A stretch of DNA of 13,935 nt, taken from assembly GCA_025464645.1 (NCBI GenBank), contig JAODGF010000062.1, positions 1-13,935 on the forward strand, read 5' to 3'. Positions 1 to 6,284 of this stretch are shown here, one piece after another. Made by a program: the position numbers and the translations under genes. A model generated the notes under the pieces. The model did no database searches, was not told the origin of the DNA, and saw only the letters and a list, made by a program, of their open reading frames with translations. This DNA is from Methanosarcinales archaeon (GTDB lineage: Archaea; Halobacteriota; Syntropharchaeia; Alkanophagales; Methanospirareceae). The stretch's first letter is position 1, and the number at the start of each line of letters is the position of its first letter.

Positions 1-46
1 TCGTAGTAATCTCTTTTTCTATTACCCTTTTTACCTCTTCCAACAT
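1..46 (-). CDS. Partial gene, N-terminal 15 residues only (unidentified)
   Basis: The reverse complement opens with ATG at 46-44 and reads MLEEVKRVIEKEITT before running off the window edge. The start is supported by a strong archaeal Shine-Dalgarno sequence, AGGTGAT (minus strand of 60-54), 7 nt upstream. A minus-strand TATA-like run lies near 85-96, about 26 nt before a plausible transcription start at about 65. The peptide is charged and probably helical, too short to assign to a family. It is divergent from the helix-turn-helix regulator at 108-440 with 61 bp between start codons, so it could be a target of that regulator; this is inference from position only. Confidence 0.6.
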   Translation of the reverse strand, partial: MLEEVKRVIEKEITT

Positions 47-53
47 TTTATTT

Positions 54-60
54 ATCACCT
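54..60 (-). promoter_or_regulatory. Shine-Dalgarno site of the partial minus-strand gene
   Basis: AGGTGAT on the minus strand, spaced 7 nt from ATG at 46. It is complementary to the conserved 3' end of archaeal 16S rRNA and fixes the start of the gene that runs off the left edge. Confidence 0.65.
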
Positions 61-75
61 ACTTATTTATTAACA

Positions 76-89
76 ATAACAATTGTTAT
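76..89. promoter_or_regulatory. 14-bp palindrome in divergent promoter, candidate operator
   Basis: ATAACAATTGTTAT is a perfect 14-bp palindrome in the 61-bp gap between two divergent start codons. It overlaps the TATA-like run at 85-96, which fits the minus-strand gene in position. A dimeric helix-turn-helix protein usually binds such a site, and the adjacent gene encodes one, so autoregulation plus control of the divergent gene is a reasonable inference. The A+T-rich context means chance symmetry cannot be excluded. Confidence 0.45.
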
Positions 90-107
90 ATAAAAAGGTT
101 GGGTGAG

Positions 108-440
108 ATGAAATTCCCCTGTGAGATAATAGTATGGGAAGTATTGCCGTGCATACGAGCGGCACTCGCAGAAGAGCTGATTAAAAGAGGGTTATCCCAG
201 AATGAAATCTCTAAGATGCTCGGGATTACGCAGGCTGCGGTATCGCAATACACATCAAAGAAAAGAGGTTCAAAGCTCAATTTTCAGGAGGATGCAAAAG
301 AGGAGATAAAAAAACTCGCTGACGACCTCGTGCATGGTTCCGTGGAAGACCTCGTCGTGAGAATCTGTCGAATCTGTATGAAGGTACGCGCAGAGGGAGC
401 TGTTTGCAAATTGGAGCTGTGCAACATCGCGGAAGAATAG
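108..440 (+). CDS. Helix-turn-helix transcriptional regulator with C-terminal Cys cluster
   Basis: This 110-residue protein is a predicted DNA-binding regulator of the small archaeal HTH family (COG2522-like). Residues 29-50, from LSQNEISKMLGITQAAVSQY onward, form a clear helix-turn-helix of the XRE/lambda-repressor type. The N-terminus MKFPCEIIVWEVLPCI matches the usual opening of that family. Six cysteines are present: C5, C15, C87, C90, C100 and C105, the last four as CxxC-x9-C-x4-C, which suggests a metal or Fe-S site or redox sensing; this is inference. ATG at 108 is preferred to the in-frame TTG at 99, because the family begins MK(L/F)P and GGTGAG lies next to the ATG. The gene is divergent from the partial gene at 1-46 and lies 84 bp before the peptidase start. 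The regulated genes are unknown. Confidence 0.85.
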   Translation: MKFPCEIIVWEVLPCIRAALAEELIKRGLSQNEISKMLGITQAAVSQYTSKKRGSKLNFQEDAKEEIKKLADDLVHGSVEDLVVRICRICMKVRAEGAVCKLELCNIAEE

Positions 441-455
441 TACCCTTTTATGGCG

Positions 456-465
456 AAATTTATTG
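456..465 (+). promoter_or_regulatory. Possible TATA-like element upstream of the M24 peptidase
   Basis: AAATTTATTG is centred near 460, which would place a transcription start near 486 and leave a leader of about 38 nt containing the ribosome-binding site at 512-516. Prediction rests on composition and spacing only. Confidence 0.25.
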
Positions 466-511
466 GTTTTCTACCTACTTTTCATTATGGTTTCTATTAT
501 TTATTTCAAGT

Positions 512-516
512 GGTGA
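512..516 (+). promoter_or_regulatory. Shine-Dalgarno site deciding the M24 peptidase start
   Basis: GGTGA lies 8 nt before ATG 525. The upstream in-frame ATG at 450 has no comparable site, so this element argues for the shorter protein. Confidence 0.6.
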
Positions 517-524
517 AATTCTAT

Positions 525-1664
525 ATGGAATACACAAAACCCCTCCTAATGGTCAGCGAAAGCATGCATAATGCGGACATGTATTACGCCACTCATTTCC
601 TTGCCGCAGACCCTTTTATCTATCTTCGCTTTCCCCGCGAAGGAAAAGACATTCTCATTGTGTCGCAGATGGAGTATGAAAGAGCGAGGAAAGAATCGAG
701 CGTAAAAGAAGTTCGCTCTACGCTCGATTACGGCTATGACCTTAAAATGGAAGAACTCATTGCAAAAGTCTTCCAGGAAGAAAGTATAACTGCAATAGAA
801 GTGCCACGGTATTTTCCTTTATACACCGCCGAAGAACTGAGGAAGAGAGGGATAGAAGTGGTTCCCGTGGAGGAACTCTCGATAACAAAAGAGCGTGAGG
901 TAAAGGAAGAACAAGAAATAGGTTATCTGCGGAAGGCGCAAAGAGCGTGTGAGCACGCAATGGAAACTGCCATAGCAGTTATAAAAAAATCCGTCGTGAA
1001 GGGCGATTTTCTTATGGAGAACGAGGAAACCTTAACCTCAGAAAGAGTAAAGGCATACATAGAACACGCTTTGATTGATTCTGGATGTGCTTGCGATGGC
1101 GGAGAGCCGATAGTAGCGTGCGGGAAAAGAGCGGCTGACCCTCATTTTACGGGCACTGGTACTATTCTCGTGAATGAGCCCATCATCATTGACATCTTCC
1201 CGCGACTGAAGAGCGAAAGATATTACGCAGATATGACAAGAACCGTCGTTAAAGGGGAGCCAGAGAAGAAAATACAAGAGATGTATGAAGCAGTAAAGCA
1301 GGCTCAAAATGCCGCTTTTGCTCTTATAAAAGAGGGAATAACATGCAAAGAAGTGCATAATCGCGTATGTGATGTATTCGAGGATGCAGGATACGGAACG
1401 ATAAGAAAAAAGAGCAAAACAGGATTCATTCATTCTACCGGTCATGGCGTAGGACTGGATTTACATGAGAACCCAAAAGTTGGTGACAATGACGACCAAC
1501 TACGAAGAGGAAATGTGATTACAATAGAGCCAGGATTGTACGACCCCGAAGTAGGAGGCGTCAGATTGGAGGATATGGTGCTCGTACTGAAGAACGGCTG
1601 TGAGAATCTGACGAGGTTTGAGAAGAAGCTCACGATCTTGACCAAAGAAAAAACTATGTTTTGA
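525..1664 (+). CDS. M24-family metallopeptidase (Xaa-Pro aminopeptidase/prolidase-like)
   Basis: This 379-residue protein is a dinuclear-metal peptidase of the pita-bread fold, acting on the N-terminal residue of (often proline-containing) peptides in the cytoplasm. An N-terminal creatinase-like domain covers roughly residues 1-135 and the M24 catalytic domain follows. All five metal ligands are visible: D223 (in IIIDIFPR), D236 (in YYADMTRT), H307 (in GHGVGL), E335 (in ITIEPGLY) and E349 (in GGVRLEDM). The D-D spacing is 13 rather than the usual 11, as in the DIFPR-type subgroup. An in-frame ATG at 450 would add 25 hydrophobic residues, but ATG 525 has a good GGTGA site 8 nt upstream (512-516), so 525 is chosen. 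The stop codon directly abuts the coaD stop on the other strand. Exact substrate preference cannot be read from sequence. Confidence 0.9.
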   Translation: MEYTKPLLMVSESMHNADMYYATHFLAADPFIYLRFPREGKDILIVSQMEYERARKESSVKEVRSTLDYGYDLKMEELIAKVFQEESITAIEVPRYFPLYTAEELRKRGIEVVPVEELSITKEREVKEEQEIGYLRKAQRACEHAMETAIAVIKKSVVKGDFLMENEETLTSERVKAYIEHALIDSGCACDGGEPIVACGKRAADPHFTGTGTILVNEPIIIDIFPRLKSERYYADMTRTVVKGEPEKKIQEMYEAVKQAQNAAFALIKEGITCKEVHNRVCDVFEDAGYGTIRKKSKTGFIHSTGHGVGLDLHENPKVGDNDDQLRRGNVITIEPGLYDPEVGGVRLEDMVLVLKNGCENLTRFEKKLTILTKEKTMF

Positions 1665-1687
1665 TCAAACTTTTCTTAAAAGTTTGA
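1665..1687. repeat. Hairpin 1 of the CAAAC...GTTTG family, at convergent gene ends
   Basis: Perfect 10-bp stem TCAAACTTTT / AAAAGTTTGA with a 3-nt loop (1675-1677). It starts at the first base after the M24 stop and occupies the last codons and stop of coaD. It could help terminate the plus-strand transcript or act on the coaD mRNA end, but no T-run follows on the plus strand. The preceding sequence TTTGATCAAA (1660-1669) is itself a palindrome and recurs at 3080-3089. Confidence 0.55.
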
Positions 1688-2135
1688 GTAAAGAGCCATG
1701 TTCATCTATCTCACCTGCTTTTATCCTTGTTGACGAGATTGTCTTGCCATCGGCTGCTTTTGCATGTTCTACTTTTACTATCTTCATGGGTTTCTTTCCT
1801 CGCTCTTTTCTGAGCCTGTTTATCTCCAACGCCACTTCATACGTCTCCGGGGATATGACGATGCAATCAAAATCCTCATCCAGAGTGATGCCGTATCTGT
1901 CGTTTAATTCTACCGTTCTGATCTTTACACCATATTCCTCATACATGTATTGAGAGAGGTTCGCAGCCCTCGCGTGATAAGGAAGAACTTCTCTGTTCTT
2001 ATTGGCTCGTGCCATCCTATCAGATGTCACACCTATGACGATTTCGTCGCCTTCACTCAGCTCGTACACTTTTTTCAATAACTTCTTATGCCCGTCGTGC
2101 AGTGGGTCAAAGGTGCCGCCTATCGCTACTCTCAT
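1665..2135 (-). CDS. coaD: Phosphopantetheine adenylyltransferase, archaeal type
   Basis: This 156-residue cytoplasmic nucleotidyltransferase is predicted to transfer AMP from ATP to 4'-phosphopantetheine, the penultimate step of coenzyme A synthesis. The family signature is complete: GGTFDPLHDGH at residues 6-16 with the HxGH motif at 13-16, and ISSTRI at 133-138. Length and the lack of bacterial-type features fit the archaeal COG1019 form. The start ATG at 2135 lies 30 bp downstream of the ubiA-like stop and has no visible Shine-Dalgarno site, so it is probably co-transcribed and translated by coupling or a weak site. The 3' end overlaps a 10-bp hairpin and touches the stop of the M24 gene. 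Confidence 0.93.
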   Translation of the reverse strand: MRVAIGGTFDPLHDGHKKLLKKVYELSEGDEIVIGVTSDRMARANKNREVLPYHARAANLSQYMYEEYGVKIRTVELNDRYGITLDEDFDCIVISPETYEVALEINRLRKERGKKPMKIVKVEHAKAADGKTISSTRIKAGEIDEHGSLLKLLRKV

Positions 2136-2165
2136 TTTTGATATTATTTTATGAACTTATGGCGT

Positions 2166-3056
2166 TTAAACCAAAGCACCACTAACAAATGCAATTAACC
2201 CAATAACAATTGCTATTAACGTCTCTTTCCTCATATAGTTGTAGTTTATATCAAAAGCAAACCTTTTTATAAAAGGTTTGAGTCGGAAACACGTATGCAG
2301 AAACAACGCATCGGCAGCCATAACAAGGAGGATATATGCAGGATTAAAGAAATAAGGGGTATTCACCAGGAAAAAAGGAACCACACTCAGTATAGCTGCG
2401 AAGGAATAGGAAAAAATTGTAATGCGCTTGGCTTTCTCCATTCCGTACACCCTTGCGATACTCCTTACGTTTCTTATCTCATCCCCTTTTACATCCGCTA
2501 TGTCCTTCATCACCTCTCTTCCGAGACCAGCAAAGAACGCAATGGAAGAAAGAATAAGTATAAGTAGCATCACTTCTATTCTATCTGGCTCTGTGATTAA
2601 TCCACCGTAGATAAACGGTATCGCCATCGTACCTGCGATATAAAAGTTACTCACTGCGAGGAATTCCTTTATTTTTATATCGTAAAGAACACCCAGGGCA
2701 GCCAATGCAAGTGCTATGAGGAAGAATATAGGATTTTTCAGGATTGTGGAAAGGAAAATGGCAAATATAACGCCGATGGTAGTGGCAATGCACGCAATCA
2801 GCAACGCCTCTTCTTTTCTTATATCCCCTCTCACCAGAGGTCTATCCATCCTCCGGTTAGCAACGTCCGATTCCAGGTCATAATAATCGTTCAGCGCAAA
2901 TGTGCCTGCTTGAATAAAAAAAGCTGTTAAGAATCCCAAAATCGCGGGTTCGTAAGAACTCCCGCCTGCTATGACTATCCCTATTATTACCCCACATCCA
3001 TACATCAACCCATGCTCCAATCTCGTTAATTCCCAGATGGTTTTTATTCTCGACAC
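2166..3056 (-). CDS. UbiA prenyltransferase, probable digeranylgeranylglyceryl phosphate synthase
   Basis: This 296-residue polytopic membrane protein is of the UbiA superfamily. In archaea the likely role is adding the second geranylgeranyl chain to geranylgeranylglyceryl phosphate, the second ether bond of membrane lipids. Both Asp-rich motifs are present: NDYYDLESD at residues 56-64, followed by RRMDRPLVRG, and later GLGREVMKDIADVKGD. About eight hydrophobic segments are visible. An open frame extends upstream to 3350, but that part runs into mutL and is low-complexity Lys/Phe-rich sequence. GTG at 3056 gives MSRIKTIWELTRLEHG, the expected family start, with GGGGA upstream. It is divergent from mutL and leads a likely two-gene operon with coaD. 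Another UbiA-family substrate (for example a quinone precursor) remains possible. Confidence 0.85.
   Translation of the reverse strand: MSRIKTIWELTRLEHGLMYGCGVIIGIVIAGGSSYEPAILGFLTAFFIQAGTFALNDYYDLESDVANRRMDRPLVRGDIRKEEALLIACIATTIGVIFAIFLSTILKNPIFFLIALALAALGVLYDIKIKEFLAVSNFYIAGTMAIPFIYGGLITEPDRIEVMLLILILSSIAFFAGLGREVMKDIADVKGDEIRNVRSIARVYGMEKAKRITIFSYSFAAILSVVPFFLVNTPYFFNPAYILLVMAADALFLHTCFRLKPFIKRFAFDINYNYMRKETLIAIVIGLIAFVSGALV
2258..2280. repeat. Hairpin 2 of the CAAAC...GTTTG family, inside the ubiA-like gene
   Basis: Perfect 10-bp stem CAAACCTTTT / AAAAGGTTTG with a 3-nt loop TAT (2268-2270). It lies in the coding sequence for KPFIKRFA near the C-terminus of the prenyltransferase. It has the same arm pattern, arm length and loop size as the hairpin at 1665-1687. 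Confidence 0.5.
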
Positions 3057-3083
3057 AAACTTTCTTTCCCCTAAGAAAGTTTG
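3056..3083 (-). promoter_or_regulatory. Hairpin 3, 11-bp stem with ubiA ribosome-binding site in the loop
   Basis: On the minus strand, arms CAAACTTTCTT (3083-3073) and AAGAAAGTTTG (3066-3056) pair perfectly over 11 bp. The 6-nt loop AGGGGA (3072-3067) contains the only Shine-Dalgarno-like sequence for the GTG start. The last stem base is the first base of that start codon. This geometry could expose or sequester the site. If transcription starts near 3075, as the TATA-like box at 3098-3107 suggests, the upstream arm would be mostly absent from mRNA and the symmetry would act as a DNA site instead. Confidence 0.5.
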
Positions 3084-3097
3084 ATCAAAGAAACTTA

Positions 3098-3107
3098 TAT
3101 TTTTAGT
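3098..3107 (-). promoter_or_regulatory. TATA-like box for the ubiA-like/coaD operon
   Basis: Minus-strand ACTAAAAATA, continuing into TAAG. A start of transcription about 26 nt downstream falls near 3075, giving a leader of about 19 nt to GTG 3056. The same 10 bases occur on the plus strand at 3142-3151, facing mutL. Confidence 0.45.
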
Positions 3108-3117
3108 ACCAACAACT

Positions 3118-3136
3118 TTTTTACCTTCGGTAAAAA
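3118..3136. repeat. 8-bp hairpin between the divergent ubiA and mutL promoters
   Basis: TTTTTACC / GGTAAAAA with a 3-nt loop TTC (3126-3128). It sits between the two oppositely oriented ACTAAAAATA boxes, upstream of both predicted transcription starts. That position suits a regulator-binding site better than an RNA element. No binding protein can be named. Confidence 0.4.
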
Positions 3137-3141
3137 CCTTG

Positions 3142-3151
3142 ACTAAAAATA
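3142..3151 (+). promoter_or_regulatory. TATA-like box for mutL
   Basis: ACTAAAAATA on the plus strand, identical to the minus-strand copy at 3107-3098. It predicts transcription from about 3173 and a leader of about 32 nt before ATG 3205. The leader is A/T-rich, includes a small hairpin CTTTTT/AAAAAG at 3181-3195, and has no convincing Shine-Dalgarno site. Confidence 0.4.
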
Positions 3152-3204
3152 CTCTTAGTTTTTCTTTTAGCACAGGTTTCCTTTTTGTAAAAAAGAAAAA
3201 GTGT

Positions 3205-4953
3205 ATGAGGAGTATATTTGTTTTAGAGGAGCAGACGATAGGTAAAATCGCCGCTGGTGAGGTTGTAGACAGACCAGCATCAGTGGTTAAGGAGTTGATA
3301 GAGAATTCGATAGACGCAGGGAGTAGGCACGTGGTTGTGGAAGTAGGCAACGGAGGAATGGATTATATCAAGATAACAGATGATGGGTGTGGTATAAGCG
3401 AAGAGGATGTAGAAATAGCATTTGCGAAGCATGCAACGAGCAAAATAAGAAGCATTGAAGACCTGACGTCTTTACAAACGCTTGGATTTCGCGGCGAGGC
3501 GTTACCAAGCATAGCAGCGGTGTCAAGGATAGAACTTAGCACAAGACACAGAAGCGAAGATTTCGGGACTTATCAGAGAGTAGAGGGTGGAGTGATAAAA
3601 GAACGAAGGAGGATAACCAGAGTAAATGGCACCACCATAGAAGTCAAAAACCTGTTTTACAACCTCCCTGCAAGAATCGGCACCATAAAATCGCAATCCA
3701 CTGAACTGAGGCATATAGTGGAGATGGTGATAAATTATGCCGTAATCTATCCGGAGATAAAATTTGAACTCTTTCATGACGAAAAGGAAAAGCCCATCAT
3801 AAGCACGTTAGGCAATGGGAAAATGTTGGATGCTATCGTTAGTGCATATGGGAGCGGCATTGCAAAAGAGCTCATCGAGCTAAAAGAGCCGGATCCCTCT
3901 GCTTCTTCTACGCTCATTGACCTCCAACTTAGCGGCTATATCTCGAAGCCTGCTTTGGCTTACGGCACAAAAAAACATCTATTCACGTATGTGAACAGGC
4001 GGTTTATAAGGAGCGAGGTCATGGACAAGGCAATAAAGAGAGGCTATATGTCTTTGTTACCAAAGCATGCTTATCCTTTCGCGGTTCTTTCTCTCTCCAT
4101 CGAGCCAAGCGAAATAAATGTGAATATACATCCAAAGAAGCACGAGATAAGTTTTTACCACCGGAATGAGGTTTTTCACGCCATAGCAGATTCCGTTTCC
4201 ACAACGTTACGACATGCGGATTTGATTCCCGAGGTCGAGGAGAAAGTTGTACCTAAAGCCGGGAGTATTGATTTCTTCGGTGCACCAAGTGTCGAGAGAA
4301 AAGCAGCGATAAAAGCCGTGCAAACTTCTTTTCAAGCAGATATTACAGAGACTGGCGAGAGGGAGGAAGGTGGCAGTTTGGACATACGGGCTGCCCCTCT
4401 GTATCAGGTGCTCGATAGTTATCTCATAGCACAGAGTGAAGCGGAAGATGTGATTATGATAGACCAGCATGCCGCCGCGGAACGAATAAACTATGAGAGA
4501 TTGATCGAGAAATACGGGCAGCGAATAGACAAGCAGGCTCTTTTAAGACCTTACGTGCCTGAACTCAGTCCGCATCAGCTCTATTTGCTCCGTGAGAATG
4601 AAGAGGCAATTAGATCCATGGGGTTTGATATAGAGCCGTTTGGCGAGGACGGTTATATTATACGAGCAATCCCCGTGGTTTTCTATCGTCTGATAGGAGA
4701 AGAGGAGATTATGGGGGTAATAGAGGATTTAGTGGAGGAGAGCGGAAAAAGGGAGGATAGGATAAGGATTTTGTTCGCCACTGCGGCTTGCAAAGCGAGT
4801 ATAAAGGCAGGAGAGAAGTTGTCTTATGAAGGTATGCGAGAGATAGTGGATGGGTTGAGGAACGCAAAGGTACCCTACACGTGTCCGCACGGAAGACCAA
4901 CGATGATCAGGTTAACCAAGAATGAAATAGAGAAGAGGTTCAAGAGGAGGTAG
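3205..4953 (+). CDS. mutL: DNA mismatch repair protein MutL, endonuclease type
   Basis: This 582-residue protein links mismatch recognition by MutS to strand incision. The N-terminal GHKL ATPase carries all motifs: KELIENSIDAG with catalytic E30 and Mg-binding N34, DDGCGI near 59-64, GFRGEAL at 94-100, and GTTIEVKNLFYNLPAR. The C-terminal dimerisation domain has the intact metal-dependent nuclease motif DQHAAAERINYE from residue 420 (DQHA-x2-E-x4-E), the ACKASIKAGE motif and CPHGRPT near 560. It should therefore nick DNA itself, unlike E. coli MutL. ATG 3205 gives MRSIFVLEEQTIGKIAAGEV, the normal family N-terminus; an upstream GTG/TTG extension from 3139 is Lys/Phe-rich and rejected. No mutS is present in the window. 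MutL is uncommon in archaea, which suggests ancestral acquisition from bacteria. Confidence 0.95.
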   Translation: MRSIFVLEEQTIGKIAAGEVVDRPASVVKELIENSIDAGSRHVVVEVGNGGMDYIKITDDGCGISEEDVEIAFAKHATSKIRSIEDLTSLQTLGFRGEALPSIAAVSRIELSTRHRSEDFGTYQRVEGGVIKERRRITRVNGTTIEVKNLFYNLPARIGTIKSQSTELRHIVEMVINYAVIYPEIKFELFHDEKEKPIISTLGNGKMLDAIVSAYGSGIAKELIELKEPDPSASSTLIDLQLSGYISKPALAYGTKKHLFTYVNRRFIRSEVMDKAIKRGYMSLLPKHAYPFAVLSLSIEPSEINVNIHPKKHEISFYHRNEVFHAIADSVSTTLRHADLIPEVEEKVVPKAGSIDFFGAPSVERKAAIKAVQTSFQADITETGEREEGGSLDIRAAPLYQVLDSYLIAQSEAEDVIMIDQHAAAERINYERLIEKYGQRIDKQALLRPYVPELSPHQLYLLRENEEAIRSMGFDIEPFGEDGYIIRAIPVVFYRLIGEEEIMGVIEDLVEESGKREDRIRILFATAACKASIKAGEKLSYEGMREIVDGLRNAKVPYTCPHGRPTMIRLTKNEIEKRFKRR

Positions 4954-4975
4954 GAGTTCAACCATCTGTAATTGC

Positions 4976-6259
4976 TCAATATTCGGTGGATTCTAACAGC
5001 CACAGCCATAAGGGTTTGTACACTATCTTTTTGTTATCTACTACCACTTCCTTATCAAGGTCTTCAGTTATTACCAGCCCCTCTTTCAACTGGAACTCAT
5101 CCATCGCCTTTATCAGGCTTCTTATCTCTCGCTCCTCTGTCTTTTCGTCTATGGAATAGCAAACCTGAATCAATTCCTTAACACGTAAACCCTCCTGTAT
5201 CACAAAATCTACCTCTCCCTTATTCTTCCAATAATATATCTCTGTTGAGTTTGAAGAACGGCGCTTCAATTCTATGAATACAAGATTTTCTATCGCTCTA
5301 CCGATGTCCGCCGAGAATTTAAAAGAGACCGCATTTCTCAAGCCGGGGTCTATGCAGTAAACCTTCTTTGGCGATATTAACTGTTTACCGCCGGAATATG
5401 AGAATTGGTTGACGAAGAAGATTAAAAAGCTGTTCTCCAGATATTCAGTATAATTCTTTACGGTATTCACGCTCCCCAGCTTGAAGATATTCTTTAATCT
5501 GTTGTAGCTGATGGTGTTTGAGACATTCGCGAGGAGGTAGTTGGCAATCTCTTGAAACGTCTTTGTCTCGCGGACGCCATATCTCACGAGTATATCTCTA
5601 AAGATCACATCACTGAATAGCCTGCGAAGTATATCCTTCTCCCCATATTTCAAATACTCTGGAAAACCACCATCTTCAATATATTGTGCGAGATTTTTCA
5701 TGACTTTTACCCGCTCCTCTGTAATATATTCAAAATTCTCTTTTAATCCGATTTTTTTGAACCTTAAAAATTCCCGGAATGAGAATGGATAAATCTCTTT
5801 CATCAGGTGCCTCCCGGTTAGGTGTGTTGCAAGTTCTCTGCTTAACAGTCTTGCATTCGACCCGGTGATGAAGAATTTAAACCCGCGTTCATACATCCTT
5901 CGCACGAACCGCTCCCAGCCTTGAACATTCTGAATTTCATCCAGAAAAAAGGTTCTTTGCTCTCCATAAAGCTCCAGGAATACCTGGTAAAGCCTGTCAA
6001 AATCTTCTTCCGCCGAAAATGAGATCAACCGCTCATCCTCAAAGTTCAGATAATAAAACTTATCATCGAACCACTGTGATATTATCTGCGTTAATAGGGT
6101 TGATTTCCCGGAGCGTCTCACACCGCTGATTATCACTACGTGTGGAATCTTCAGATATTTCCTTATCTCCCCCAGACTTTCTCGCTCTATTCCTCTGTCC
6201 TTCTCTTTTAGCTCTTCTCTTTGCTGAACGACTATCTCTTTAAGCTGTCTTCTATTCAT
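4976..6259 (-). CDS. AAA+ family ATPase with DUF4143 C-terminal domain
   Basis: This 427-residue protein is of the COG1373 type, whose cellular role is not established. Visible elements: Walker A GVRRSGKST at residues 46-54, Walker B TFFLDEIQ with D107/E108, a sensor-like ITGSNARLLSRE, and GRHLMKEIYPFSFREFL, typical of the family. A winged-helix-like region and a restriction-endonuclease-like C-terminus follow, with ENLVFIELKRR, GEVDFVI and ELIQVCY. The last motif lacks the lysine of a canonical (E/Q)xK triad, so nuclease activity is doubtful. ATG at 6259 is chosen because MNRRQLKEIVVQQREEL matches the family start; an in-frame TTG at 6277 would add six residues. It begins just after the cbiA/cfbB stop, so it is likely co-transcribed, and converges with mutL across 22 bp. 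Confidence 0.88.
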   Translation of the reverse strand: MNRRQLKEIVVQQREELKEKDRGIERESLGEIRKYLKIPHVVIISGVRRSGKSTLLTQIISQWFDDKFYYLNFEDERLISFSAEEDFDRLYQVFLELYGEQRTFFLDEIQNVQGWERFVRRMYERGFKFFITGSNARLLSRELATHLTGRHLMKEIYPFSFREFLRFKKIGLKENFEYITEERVKVMKNLAQYIEDGGFPEYLKYGEKDILRRLFSDVIFRDILVRYGVRETKTFQEIANYLLANVSNTISYNRLKNIFKLGSVNTVKNYTEYLENSFLIFFVNQFSYSGGKQLISPKKVYCIDPGLRNAVSFKFSADIGRAIENLVFIELKRRSSNSTEIYYWKNKGEVDFVIQEGLRVKELIQVCYSIDEKTEEREIRSLIKAMDEFQLKEGLVITEDLDKEVVVDNKKIVYKPLWLWLLESTEY

Positions 6260-6284
6260 TGTTTTTACTTTTTCCAATCCGCAT

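Noticed and set aside
450..524. 25-residue hydrophobic N-terminal extension of the M24 peptidase as a signal anchor
   Set aside because: ATG 525 has a well-placed GGTGA site and the family is cytoplasmic; ATG 450 has no ribosome-binding site.
1038..1445. 135-residue minus-strand frame inside the M24 peptidase
   Set aside because: Antisense to the metal-binding core of a complete enzyme, with no start signal or recognisable motif.
3139..3204. 22-residue N-terminal extension of MutL
   Set aside because: MutL proteins begin a few residues before the LxxxTIxKIAAGEV motif, and this stretch overlaps the promoter elements and hairpins.
3057..3350. N-terminal extension of the prenyltransferase by 98 residues
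   Set aside because: It would overlap mutL coding sequence, is low-complexity Lys/Phe-rich, and is not part of the UbiA family; GTG 3056 gives the normal family start.
4954..4975. Possible terminator between the convergent mutL and AAA+ ATPase genes
   Set aside because: The 22-bp gap contains no inverted repeat and no T-run.
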